Assembly (NCBI GenBank): GCA_022457155.1
Contig: JAJGOT010000022.1
Span: forward strand, 1,217,501-1,281,500
Source: Cladopsammia gracilis
Lineage: Eukaryota > Cnidaria > Anthozoa > Scleractinia > Dendrophylliidae
DNA: 64,000 bases
Direction of reading: 5' to 3'
Shown here: in pieces, positions 12,501 to 23,263 of the stretch
Layout: each line of letters begins with the position of its first letter
How positions within the stretch are numbered: the stretch's first letter is position 1
Translations under genes and position numbers: made by a program
Notes under the pieces: model-generated
Told to the model about the DNA's origin: nothing
Databases searched by the model: none
What the model saw: the letters and a program-made list of their open reading frames with translations, nothing else

Positions 12501-14464
12501 AACAAATCCGGCGCATAGGTATGAGTGATCAAAACAAATAGAATAACCAAAAACTCCTTACCAGTCCATCGCAGTTGCTGACAGCCACTTTGTTTCTCTT
12601 TTCTTCTGCGGGAAGCAGCTGACCAATATAATGACAATGGTCAATTTCATAATGAAATTCCGAGCTGCTGTTTCCTCGAATCTCAACCTCAAAATTGGAC
12701 GAGAATAACTGATGGTTCAGTGTGACGTTCAAATGCAAATCTCGGCCGAATGCTGACAGTTTGAAGTATACAGGTTCCTGGAGTGAACTTCCCACATCTC
12801 TCTTCCGACGGGCATTACCATTGGTTAGGTCACGTGACAAGAATATGCCGCTCGCGTCAACTTGTACAGGATGAGATATGTCGTACTCTGGAACTGTGGG
12901 TACAAATGAAAATTGATCAGGTTTTAATTTGGTTTTTTGATAAAGGACCTTTTGTGAGTAACTCCCCAAAACACCAGGCCTTCCAATTCCTTCCCACTCT
13001 AAATTGTTTTGGCGCGAATTCTTGACGTCACACAACCCGTTTCCAGGACCTTAGATTGACTTCACGCTCGTCCGAAGGAGCAAAAGAACACGACACGCTA
13101 GATTACTTCGGAATTTTAATAGGTCCCGTTGAAAATGTTTCGGTATCAAATACCATTTGTATCCCCTAAAGAGAAGCGAGGATATGAGACATCACTGTAA
13201 AGTGGGTCCCTATACAAAAACCGCCATCGAATCAGGGACATTTAGTCAAAATGCACTGGTATAATAAGGTGACTGCACTGTTGACAATAGTTTTCAGTCA
13301 TGGAAGGCTGAAACATGCCCGGGAAACATGCTAATAAATCTAGCAGGACTTGTTGGAATGATGTTAATACAAGCTGCTGACAGAAATTAGCAGCAGGGTT
13401 TCATAGCAGAGACATATTTCACAACACACTAGCCGGTAAAATTTATTTTACTTTACGGATCAGATTTTTTATTTATTTTCATTGTAAGACACATATGATT
13501 CCTCGCTAAGTTAAACTTGAGTACACGCTTCAACGCGTTATTTTAAATTTGTGATTACACAGAAATAACACGCTTCACTTATCAATTGAAAAAACTAACG
13601 GTATGTAAACGGTTTCTGTCTCACAGAAAGCCTTGTGTAGCATAATGCAAGGTGGTTCTAACTTTTGAGTCTGTGGACGAAATCCTAACGTGGCCATTAA
13701 AATTACAACTACTTACTTTCAGTGTTTTACAAAACGATATTAAGGAGGTTTTTTATATTTCAAGCTGAAAATTATGTGGACCGTGACGAGGGACCACTAA
13801 TTCAGAAATTTTATTCATCGCTAACCGAATGTTTGTAAATATATAAACAACTTTTATTCTTATCGTTTTAATTTATTCATTTTATTTTAAACTTTACTTA
13901 TGATTGGTGATTTCAGTTTCGACCGTTACCTTACAAAATTCAACTGCAAACAAACTGCATGAAAACGAGCTGAAGATTTCAACTCAACTTTTGAGTTGGC
14001 AGGATACAATAAAATTAGTTTATCTGTTTCCTTAACTTTCTTTTACTTTCTTTTTGACGATTCAAACGAAAACAAATTGTGGCATGTTGAATCCTTTTTA
14101 ATTCAGAGTCTTTTAAGTTATAGCCCTTCTAAATCGATCCTTGTCATTAATATAATGATTCTCGAATTTCGATTGAAACATTGCACTAGAAAAAATTCGC
14201 CGGACATCAAAACTGCACAATATCTTACCATACTCTGCAAATGGGTGTCCAAATATCGCTTCTCTCTCGTCGTCAGTTAACAAATGGTGGATTTCCTAGA
14301 GCAGAAAAATATTGAAAATGCTGTGAGAAAAGGTCAGAAAAATAAGAATTCAGATGGAATATCATTAACAATTATTTTACCTGATATGACCTAGCACATG
14401 AGTACTTGATATACAAGATCAAGACTAAAATTGAAAAAACCGCCAACGGATTTGAACGTTTCAT
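1670..14464 (-). CDS. ADAMTS-like secreted metalloprotease, 5' 13 exons (3' end not seen)
   Basis: Secreted zinc metalloprotease of the ADAMTS (M12B) family, which cleaves extracellular-matrix proteins. Exons on the complement, in order: 14464-14381, 14295-14229, 12893-12562, 11709-11529, 10174-10005, 9606-9523, 8986-8862, 8085-8027, 7938-7833, 7005-6871, 3480-3330, 2406-2311, 1818-1670. All have GT/AG borders and agreeing phases, giving 579 codons plus 2 bases with no stop. Domains: hydrophobic signal peptide (residues 1-28); propeptide with cysteine-switch motif GWCGVE; protease with HETAHNLGAEHD at 398-409 (usual form HExGHxxGxxHD) and Met-turn VMAT near 422; disintegrin-like exons; then the first TSP1 repeat (WKEWSACYPPCGEG). 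The start was chosen because the ATG opens a signal-peptide exon joining in phase 0. A basic RRKR lies inside the propeptide, but no clear RxxR is seen at the propeptide/protease junction, where the paralogue has RSRR. The exon expected after 1670 was not found in bases 1-1669, so the gene continues off-window or is truncated. Confidence 0.88.
3551..4770. repeat. 1.22-kb tandem repeat, unit 1, with large hairpin
   Basis: Unit 1 of a direct tandem duplication with a period of 1220 bases, in an intron of the minus-strand ADAMTS gene. It begins with a strong palindrome at 3551-3664 (aactattatagcgc through gcgctataatagtt) around a small GAGGCCGTAGGCC core. The rest is AT-rich, with a pyrimidine tract near 4625-4675. 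No gene is seen. Confidence 0.85.
4771..6031. repeat. 1.22-kb tandem repeat, unit 2, with large hairpin
   Basis: Second copy of the 3551-4770 unit. Its palindrome at 4771-4884 is identical at the borders. It has small indels, including a longer TTTTC tract near 5876-5930. Confidence 0.85.
6033..6200. repeat. 85-base tandem duplication
   Basis: The segment ctggttatatgtcatgta through gtgttgaattataaca is repeated from 6118 with a period of 85. A related sequence occurs at about 40955-41036 in an intron of the plus-strand ADAMTS gene, so this is part of a dispersed element family. Confidence 0.75.
6503..6588. repeat. (AT)n tract
   Basis: A run of AT/TTATAT repeats, including two copies of catgtaaatttatatatat at its left side. 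Confidence 0.9.
8406..8427. repeat. Poly-C run
   Basis: 22 consecutive C. Similar homopolymers occur at 2788-2813 (G-rich) and 12483-12498 (C). Confidence 0.9.
9127..9273. mobile_element. MITE with 27-base terminal inverted repeats
   Basis: 147 bases. Ends ggacccagttgttcaaaagg and cctttcgaacaaccggggcc are inverted repeats, with inner inverted blocks (ggataaatcactatcc / ggatagtgatttatcc). It has no coding capacity. It is in the minus-gene intron between exons 9606-9523 and 8986-8862. A partial relative is at 17274. Confidence 0.75.
10836..11300. repeat. Dispersed repeat with internal 33-base minisatellite
   Basis: The stretch ttttcggttcttttagct, then gtacccaaaacgac and ggaaactctcgttttt is shared with 17718-17960. 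It runs into five 33-base units (11099-11263) starting gattcgtcgggtgctccgga. It is in an intron of the minus-strand ADAMTS gene, between exons 11709-11529 and 10174-10005. Confidence 0.7.
11099..11263. repeat. 33-base minisatellite, 5 units
   Basis: Units start at 11099, 11132, 11165, 11198 and 11231 with a few substitutions. Because 33 is a multiple of three it reads open in several frames on both strands, which explains the apparent small ORFs here. Confidence 0.95.
12140..12457. mobile_element. Inverted-repeat element with 43-base ends
   Basis: Arms 12140-12182 (aagaaataaaacacaaacag...) and 12415-12457 are reverse complements. The interior includes a short hairpin ending in gcatacgaaacgtc, the GAAACGTC pattern seen at 3' ends of some retroelements. 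It is in an intron of the minus-strand ADAMTS gene. Confidence 0.7.
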
Positions 14465-15303
14465 TGTGAAGAGTGTAGTTTTCTGTGCGAGAGAACCTTT
14501 CCTGACCAAGGAAACTCACAAATGATTAGTTTCCGTGAGGTCGGTATTGTTTTATACAGACGTTTTCGGTTAAGAAACCCAGCTGGGATTGTTATTTTCA
14601 GCATTAAACATAAAACCGCGGTGTTGTTTGAGCCATTAAAGTTATATTTCTCGCTTGGTTGGTCTTTTTTAATGACATTTTTGACGGAGTATTGTTTCAA
14701 TGATCCCCGGGCCATGATCTTTTGTTCTGTCTCATTCCATTTTTGCGCTGCTCAAAATTATATTGATCCCAGTGTGCAATGAAAAACGGTTTTATGCTCC
14801 AGGTGAAAACAAAAGTTCAGACGTAGTGGCGGTTATAAACCGTTATATTCAGTTTATTTGACTTAAACCAAGAGAAACCAAATATTTTCTCTTACTTAAA
14901 CGGCCTTGTATCACGGAATTTGCATGGCGGGACTACTGCTGTTTTGAAAACATTCTACGTGAAAAACGATCTGATGAATAATATATTACCGCCTGATCGT
15001 AAAACATGAATATGTTGAGACCCTTGAGTATTTCTTCTTCTTCCGATTGCTTTCAAATCTTTCAAATCTTTGCTTTCAAATCTTTTCAAATCTGCTTCTA
15101 GCAAAGTTCAACTTAAACTCACAAGAAGCCATGCACATCAACTGAGAAAAACCTAAAACCTAAATCAACAGGTCAATCCCGTTAATATAAAGGTGCTTGG
15201 TCACCAATTTTCAGTATTTTTTGAAATGCCAAAAGACAAAGGAAATCTAAAAATAATGGTTCGGTTTTGGTATCATGCAGTTACTAGCTAGTTACTGCAT
15301 TAA

Positions 15304-15407
15304 GCCCGTTTACACAGGCGATTTTTTTGTGCAAATTTTTGTCGCACTTGTCGATGCAATTTTTGTCGCGCGCAAGTTGCATCTTCAAATCGCATGTGTC
15401 AACGGGC
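15304..15407. mobile_element. Short MITE-like element, copy 1
   Basis: Ends gcccgtttacacaggcgat and atcgcatgtgtcaacgggc are inverted repeats with two mismatches. The interior has several GTCGC/GCGAC motifs. A relative is at 34904-34974. Confidence 0.6.
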
Positions 15408-16144
15408 GGCGATTTCAGTGCGACTTGGGCGCGATTTGTCGCACGATGTCGCAATCTGATGCAACTTGGCGGCAATTTTTGTTAAATCACAGTAAATCAA
15501 AGCAAACGTCGCACCCGAATCGCACAGGAAAAATGTTGCTCTCTTTTTTTAAGTTGTGCGGAAGTATTGCTCAATGGCTTTCATTTGATCTTGAATGGTC
15601 ACACTTTGGGGTTTCATCCACAAACTCAAAAGTTAGAACCACGTTATTTTACCCAAGACTTTCTGAAGCAGTAAGCGGTTACATACCGTTATTTTTTGAG
15701 TTTATAAAAAATACGTGGTATTCCTGTGTAATCACAAATTTAAAATAACGCATTGAGGCGTGTACTTAAGTTTAACTTCAACCTGCACGCAATCATACGT
15801 GTCTTCCGATGAAAGAACTAAATGAAAAACCTCTGATCCGTTAAGTCGGAATAACCTTTACCGAGTATGAAGTGAAACGTGGAGCGTAGATCCGAATACT
15901 GCCAGTATTTTTCGCATTTTTAACATATATAATATGTCATGCATAATAATTTTGTAAATTCTTAGGTTTAATATTGTATTCTTGATAAATTAACTCTGAA
16001 TACCTAAGTTGGAATATTAACTAATAGACTATATTGTACCTTGTGAAATTGTTGAAGATCCGCATTACCTGCGAGGTAAGTGCACAACTGAAACTGCAGC
16101 CGAGGCCATAAGAGCTTTTAGGCTTTATTACAGCTTTCTTTACC

Positions 16145-17149
16145 TGTGGAGTGGGAGCCGAGAACAGATGTTTCGTCCTTGTTTGAAATCATCAGCATGG
16201 CATAGTCTGGCGTGACGGATCTCATCGAGACTAATCCGATCCCGTAACTGCCGTGAACTCCAGGGCGACTTTCGAAAGATGCTTTTCACAAACTTCAGCT
16301 CTACGCAAGACTGATGGGAGCTATAGCTAGAGACTGCAAAACAGTCCTCGGCAAGCGAATGGAGATATGAAGGGAGGTAGTTACAAAAGTAAACTCTGAC
16401 AGGCTTCAGAGATGTAGTTCGTAACTGAGCTATTGATGCTTTGACGAATGTTCACTATTTTCCCCCGCAGATGGGAGATTGACTCGTGGACCGAATGCTA
16501 TGAAAGCTATAATGACGGCAAGCGTGGAGTCAGGTCATGTGAGGTGATCTGCCTTTTGTGGAGGATTCGCAAGCCATTGAGATAGAAATTAAAGAGAGTT
16601 ATTGAAAGAAACCCAACCCAGCTACTCACGCAGAATGTGGAACCCAGCCTTGCCCAGTTGAGTGGTGCGAGAGGATCCTGTAAGTGAGCTTTAAATTCTG
16701 TCTTGTGATTATGGCTTATAGTCCTTTGAATTCACTCCAAACTAAAAAAAAAATAAGAAACTCAAAATACTGAAAACGTGTCTAAGTTTAAGAAAGGGTG
16801 CCAAGTTTATTTTTCACAATAAAAAATGTGTATTCACTAGCAATACCCTGACGGGTAATACGGTCACCTCTTTGTCTGCTTTCTGGTCGCTAGGGGTCCG
16901 ATAACAATGAATCAAGACACTTAAGCTCAAACGAGATGCGCTAAGACCCAATCAAACTTTAAAATTACTTTCATAATGTATTATTTTTAACCTATTTAAG
17001 GTGCTCAACTTCTTGTGGTCTTGGCGTTCATTCCCTTGAAGTTAAGTGTGTGAAGCTAAATTATTCAGGGAAGGCTGCGACTGTCACTGACATCAGTGAC
17101 CCGTAATGCAGATAATCCTTGCGAAGACGAGCTGGAGCTTGGAAACTAA
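16145..17149 (+). pseudogene. Decayed C-terminal TSP1 exons of an ADAMTS gene
   Basis: Two clear relic exons and one weaker one. At 16469-16680, after a ccccgcag acceptor, reads WEIDSWTECYESYNDGKRG. After a frameshift come VEDSQAIEIEIKESY, an in-frame TGA where the intact gene has Cys, KKPNPATHAECGTQPCPVEW and a gtaagt donor. This matches exon 22 of the plus-strand gene (43945-44155). At about 16998-17149 reads CSTSCGLGVHSLEVKCVK, then after a shift NADNPCEDELELGN and stop, matching terminal exon 23. A TCGVGAENRC-like piece at 16150-16185 may be exon 20/21. The stops and frameshifts show it no longer encodes a working protein. It sits between the two divergent ADAMTS genes, in plus orientation. 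Confidence 0.75.
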
Positions 17150-17273
17150 GGTGAACTATAGAGTGTGTGAAGATCCACCGCGGTCAAACGTCCGGGGCGT
17201 TTTTCGTTTTATTTAGTGGGATTTTATTTAATATTAAATGGAAATATGGGCAAGGATGTATAATGTGTTATAG

Positions 17274-17330
17274 ACTGGATAGTGATTTATCCGGTGGATA
17301 GCGCTATCCGCCTTTTGAACAACCAGGCCC
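17274..17330. mobile_element. Partial copy of the 9.1-kb MITE
   Basis: actggatagtgatttatccg, then gtggatagcgctatccgcct and tttgaacaaccaggccc match one half of the 9127-9273 element. The other half is missing. Confidence 0.65.
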
Positions 17331-17717
17331 TGTTGTTGGCGCGTTTATTTTACCCCTTGCCACTTTCTTTCACAAAACTGTCAGTTGAAGAGTTTGATTG
17401 TGATAACACATGCAACTAGACTAAAATTAATTTGCTTTTACACTAACAAACTTACGCTTGTGCCATGGCAAGCGAGTGAGTAATATAATTGCATTTTTCC
17501 CTTTGGATTAATTTTCGCGAGTGTAATTTTTCGAATTAATCTTGTGCAATCTTCATGTGCGAAAACGACGAAAACAAAACCCGCAGACAGAGACACCTGA
17601 CAAGGAATGTTTTAAAGAAAAACGCAGAATGGCGTTGTACGGTTTGTCCATATCATTAGTGCATATCGTATCATTAGTGCCTTTTAATAAAGTAAACTAC
17701 GTGAAAACTAATAGTTT

Positions 17718-17960
17718 GAGTTTTTCGGTTCTTTTAGCTCAGAATGTTATCCCCCGAATATATTTACTAGCTGCTTTGATCTTTCCGAAAATCCTACCTG
17801 ATCTTATTTTGTACCCAAAACGACACATTTATCCATCCGAAAACGTTAAATAGCTCCAATGTTACGAAAGTTTGAGGCGGAATTTTACTAAAGGAAACTC
17901 TAGTTTTTAGTCTTTGCGACAGCTTTTCCAACTATTCCTTGGGTGCTCCTGTTCGTTCAC
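17718..17960. repeat. Dispersed repeat, copy with a single minisatellite remnant
   Basis: Matches 10836-11060 in order and orientation, then ends in ttgggtgctcc, equivalent to part of one 33-base unit. It lies in the spacer between the ADAMTS genes. Confidence 0.6.
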
Positions 17961-19311
17961 GGCTTTGGATAAATTAATTTTCATGGGTTTAATTATGGAC
18001 CCCATTATGGCGAATCTTCAACAATTTTCATGCGCGAAAATGATGAAAACAAACCCAAACAAAGGGAAACAAGAAGCATCACGTACATAACGTAGAGTTT
18101 ACTGTTTTTAGAATCAAGCTGTACATAAAGCCCGGTATTTTGTATTTCAAACCAGTTAAAATTCAGTTAAATTTCAGACTGGCGTTCACAACAACAAATG
18201 CGAGACTCGCCAACAGTCGGATCTTGGTTGAATGTCACATTCATGATATTTTTTTCTGTGTGAGTGTCTTTTTAATCCAGACAATTCAAACAGCTGATTC
18301 AGTTTTCGTGATTCCGTGACAAGATTAATTAGGAGCAAATATTACCTTAATGGAAAAACTCTTTTAAGCTTCCTTTCCACACAGTTGTCGGCGGTGTGCC
18401 CGCGGCAAGCTGGAGTGGAAACGTGATTCTAAAGTCTAACTGATAAAAGACACCTCGGTGGGCGCTGGGGAGGTTTCAAGGCATGCGATTCTAAACAGTT
18501 TAAGCCGACACGTACGGTGTAAAACCTTGTTTTGTTAGTCTGTTCTGTTCCAAGCAAACGAATAGTGAAGAAATCTATCGAAACTACGAGTTTTTCCTCT
18601 TCCCCTTCCACGCCTTACTTAAAGCTTTGTCTCACGTCTTCTTGATTTTAACTGCCGTCGCTTTTCGCTGCTCTTTTGGCGAGAAACGAAGAAGTAATAT
18701 ATCTAACACAAGTAGGGTTTTTCATCAGGATCTCCAAACACCGAGAAGTCGGTTGAATAAAACGAAGCGCAGCCGAGTTTTTTTTTACCGACTTCAGGGA
18801 TTTGGATACCTGAAGAAACACTATTTCGAGTGTTTGTTATAACATCTCAAACGGACCAATAAATGCATAGAAAACGACGGAATAAAATCGCCAATATCTA
18901 ACTAAGATCGGCTTCCAAACCCCCGTCACTGCTTACAATGATTTTCTTTGTCCAATCCAAAGAGTTTTCACAAACATTGATTTTGCAATCCCGCAAAAAC
19001 TGCCCTCTTGTACATTGTACTAAAGTTCAAAAGTGGTAAAAAAATGCGATCAATGCGGGACACGAAGAATCTTATACTCATCTACTCATACTACTGACGT
19101 TTACAAGACATATCTTTTCTCTCTACAAAAACCCGTGTTAGTATATCCAAGATCCCTTTGTAACAATTAAACACTGAGTGGATGAATTTAAGGCATCAGT
19201 AAGACTTATAGGTAGTTTGACGTTCGTGATTTTACGCGCTCACGTTATAAAAACTCCAAACAACCTATACATTTTTTATATCTTTGTAAATTCCGAAAAT
19301 GAAAACGTGTA

Positions 19312-19697
19312 AGAAATATTAAAGAAAGAAGCCCGATTCACCACTAAGCCTAAATGTGGTTCGTTTCCGCGCGCAAATTAACAGAGAGTCATAATTATAT
19401 CGAGAATATTTCCATCCTCCATGAAGGTGTCTGCGATTTCTCGATTTCCGCATTATTTTACTTTCCCCTCGTAAAGTTTGTTGATCTTACAAACCGCGAA
19501 TTGGTCTACAAAAAGTGATCAGAACTTTGAAACGGAACCGAAATATAAGAAACTTAAAGCCAGAAACATTTTGCGATCGAATTATCATGGAACATTTCTG
19601 CTAAATTTCAGTTTAATTGGTTTAAAGGAGCGTCAGAGTAAACGAAGCAGAGTTTTGCTAAGTGGTGAATCTGGCTTCTTTCTTTAATATTTCTTAG
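19312..19697. mobile_element. Inverted-repeat element of about 386 bases
   Basis: aagaaatattaaagaaagaa followed by gcccgattcaccacta at the left is repeated inverted at the right (gtggtgaatctggcttcttt through aatatttctta). No coding sequence is seen inside. Confidence 0.65.
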
Positions 19698-20690
19698 AGA
19701 TTCTTTTATTCTGAGATTGTTGGGGTCAGTTCTCATAACGTGAGTGCATAAAATCATGAGAACTAAAGTAGATTGTCAAACCATCTATACTGATACCTTT
19801 AGAGAAATCGAAAGATTTGGTATCGTTTACATTTCAGTCAACAATCACAACAAAACAACTAGGCCTTCCTTTCCCCCGTGTGGAAAATTAAAAATGGCCG
19901 CACATTTTCGCTTATCAGGCTCGGCGGATCGTCGTGTAAAGAACTGGCTTATTATTGCTGTTTTTAGAAAATAAAATGTTGGTTTCCTTTTTATCGGTTC
20001 TCAGTGACCCAACTATCTGCTTCGGTCGAGCAAAATCGTTGCTAGTAGTGTTTTCATGGCATTAAAATGAACTGATGATATATAACTGATCATTTGCCGG
20101 CCTGTGCAGTACACTTAAGTACAGCTATATAGGTAAAATCTATTTCTAGCACTTAACTCGTAGACTGCGGGACTATCTTTTATCGTCGCCCACGCAAACG
20201 AAGTTCTATATTAGTTTCTAAGCTACCTAAATAAATTTGGGTTGTAGGTGGACGAAATCATACGATTGTACTTTTGACTGCACTGAATACAAAGGCTGCA
20301 GATGGTACAAGAATTGTTGTGTCCTCCAGAAATCCGTACATTAAAAAATCAGATCTTAATGACTTATCGTGCTTTGTCGCGAGACGTTTGCACTTCAATA
20401 TTAACAGGATATAACACATGCCTGCTGTAGAATACGACGGATATACTATGAAAAATCGCTCGAACGTCACTGCACATGTATCAAAATCATAATACTTGAA
20501 TACACGGAGTAAATACCGAAATTATCTACTGTAATTTAAATCAACATGTACCATCAAAATATACAATCTCATTTCCTTAACGGAAGGAATTTTATCTTTA
20601 GATTCAAGGACATTTGATTAAAACAAATACTGCAAATATATCATAAAGTTACTTTCAGTAGGCAACATGCTGAAAACATGTAATGTTAAA

Positions 20691-20696
<6 letters not shown>

Positions 20697-20743
<47 letters not shown>
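20697..20743. repeat. (TA)n microsatellite
   Basis: About 23 uninterrupted TA dinucleotides in the spacer between the ADAMTS genes. Confidence 0.95.
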
Positions 20744-20746
<3 letters not shown>

Positions 20747-21054
20747 AGAATCGTTCATCTAAAGTATCTTTAATCATATGCAACTTGTTGTTTCTTTCTT
20801 GTTTTTAATAATAACGCCCTTACTTTTTGTTAATTCTTTCATTTTCTGAACTGAATAGCTTATTATTCACTTTCAAGATGTCAAGGATTTTTTAAGCACC
20901 TTTTTAAAGCGTAATTTATTTTGCTGAATGCATCTTTAGATGTGTCGAACTTCGTTAGTTACATGTAAAGCCGATTTATTTTAGTCACCAACCTACCATT
21001 GTCATTGATATTAAAATTCATTTTGCGTTTTTTAACCCCTTTTTACTTTTAGCC

Positions 21055-21091
21055 CCCGAAGAAGGTTTGTCTTGCAAACCGAAATATCGGG
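21055..21091 (+). other. Hairpin motif GAAGAAG-stem-CGAAATATCGG
   Basis: cccgaagaaggtttgtcttg followed by caaaccgaaatatcgggc: a stem (GTTTG/CAAAC) between GAAGAAG and CGAAAT. Similar forms occur at 35083 and, on the other strand, at 39187. It is probably a conserved end segment of a retroelement family. Confidence 0.5.
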
Positions 21092-23263
21092 CGAATTTGT
21101 AACATTTCAATTTTTATACACATTCAACTTTTCATCGTCATTATTATTTCCTATTTCTTCGAGTTGCCGTTGGATCAGTCTGCTGTCTATTTTAATGTAT
21201 CTGTAAAACATATTATGCATGTGTCATACTCTGTATTTAGTGATGCTAAATGCAGATCGCTCGCATGTCTAGACATATAATAGTCCGCCCATCCATCCGT
21301 AGGTAGCACCGAATCAAATTAGAATGAGATCACGAGTCAGCAAAACGAAAATTCAATCATACGGGGTCGATGAGAGCATGTAAGATTTAGCGGTCACGCG
21401 AGAGCGAAATGAGCAAACTAAAGTTAAAAATCACTGAGAGCGTGAGAGAGGAATAGTTGACAGCAAGGGCGTCGGCGACCAAATGTAATAAAGTGAGAGA
21501 TTAAACTTTCGTCAATGCTTAAAAAAATCAGTGGACATGCAAGTTATAAAGTCGCTGAGGGCACATAAGTGTCGACAAGTGCGCAAGAGAGTTTGCGTTA
21601 AACCCTGTTGTAAAGTGCCATGCACACATACCAGTAATAATTTTCAAATTTGCAGAGTTCGTATCAAGTCAAATTATCTATAATTCGACATTTCCCCACA
21701 CGCGCGCTCGCCGAACATGTTTTATTGTCACGTCATTTTGAGTGGCCTCCGGCGTCGAAAAGTCGAGAAATGTAATCAAATTGTGAATCAGAGGTTGCGA
21801 CTTTTGTATAGCTGAATATTAGTGGTTTGAACACACTCAGAATTTTAATTTTTTTAATCTGGATAAAACATACAGCAAATAAAAATTAAATATTTGATTA
21901 GTTTTAATGCAAGTTGATAATACACCGTAAAATTCTTGCGGCCACCGACAAGAAACCCGCATTTTTTAGTTCAAAATTGAAGAGGAAAGGTGAATTTAAA
22001 AGGGCGTTGCCTTATAAGGGAGTTACCCAAGGTGAAGGATCCAAGTTCGTTGGAATACATCCTAAATACATAATCAGGCAAACGCCGATACCATTTTATA
22101 GATTAACATTGTAGTAATCAGGCAAAAAGAGTTGATAATAATCAATTCAGAATCAATGTTGACATCTTTAGGTTTTGTACCAAAAAACCAAGTCTTCCGT
22201 TTCAAGATTCTGCTGGGAATTTTCTTTCCGTGTAACCACAAAAAAGTCATTTCGTTAAGAAATGAAGTATTTTGTTATTGTTACTCTGTTTCGTATCATA
22301 TTCTGCTTTTGATAATTATCACAGAACTGAAAACACTTTAGTACAAACATAACTAAAAGAATTAATTTACATCAAACACCTTTTGTTTCTTTTGTGGAGA
22401 ATCGTATTCTTTTTCTCCAAAAAGAAAGGAAAACGTTTTAATTTTCGCAAACTTCCTCGAATTGATTTCGTTATTTCTAATTTACGCATGAGACCGAGCA
22501 TAGAGAATAATGAAACAATTTCCTACGATTTCGTGAACAACAAGGAGAGTTTTTTTAAAAAAAAAAACCCTTTCATTTAGTCGGTAAAAGGCAAACATTC
22601 ACTCTTGCGGCGAACGAATTTTAAACGCAAAAACTGCAATTAAGCATGAGTGACCCAGCTTGCTAGGAAGAAATTACTTAATCCAACAAACTAAATGACA
22701 GATTGAGATTTCTTTTATTGGTAAGAAGGCTTTTTAAAGTTGCGGTTACCTTGGGCATTTCGAAAACGGCGGGAGAGCTTTTAAAAGTTTTGCTTCATTT
22801 GATCATTTGCTTCTGTATAAAAGTAATATTATAATTTCCTTTGAAACTTCTCTGCTCTTTGAAGCTAATAGTTATAAGAGGTCTGGCAGATACTTTTGAT
22901 TATATGTGACAAGGAAAGTAGGAGAGATGTTATCGCGCTTTAAAAATGGGAAATCGAAAAAAATGAACTCTTGAGGAAGCCTAAAAAGGCAGGACGGTGT
23001 TTTCTAATTGCAGCTTTGTTTACGTTGTTCGTTAATGGCAAAATCGCAAAGAGGAACCGACTGAGACAAAAGCAATGAGTAACTACCTGGGAGCAATACT
23101 CCATCAATAACCGAATAAAAACATGAAAAGTAGTGGCAAACATTGCCCTAATTTAAAAGTCTAATTAACCCAGAAAACTCACATACTTGACAGTTGGCGT
23201 CGCCGCTGTTACAGTTTTTCGGACCTTCGGTCAGAACGCTAGGTGCCGGCACCTCAGGGCAGT

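Larger units (their letters stand above)
14465..23263. other. Intergenic spacer between the divergent ADAMTS genes
   Basis: This 8.8-kb stretch separates the start codons of the two head-to-head ADAMTS genes, so both promoters should lie inside it. Apart from the TSP1 relic (16.1-17.15 kb) I see only repeats: short inverted-repeat elements at 15304 and 19312, a partial MITE at 17274, a dispersed repeat at 17718, a (TA)n tract at 20697 and a hairpin motif at 21055. No intact coding exon was recognised. I cannot point to a specific promoter. Confidence 0.6.

Noticed and set aside
12529..13035. Longer reading of the propeptide exon extending to 13035
   Set aside because: The acceptor before VPEYDISHP at 12893 gives the same 332-base exon as the paralogue; the extra N-terminal text is intron.
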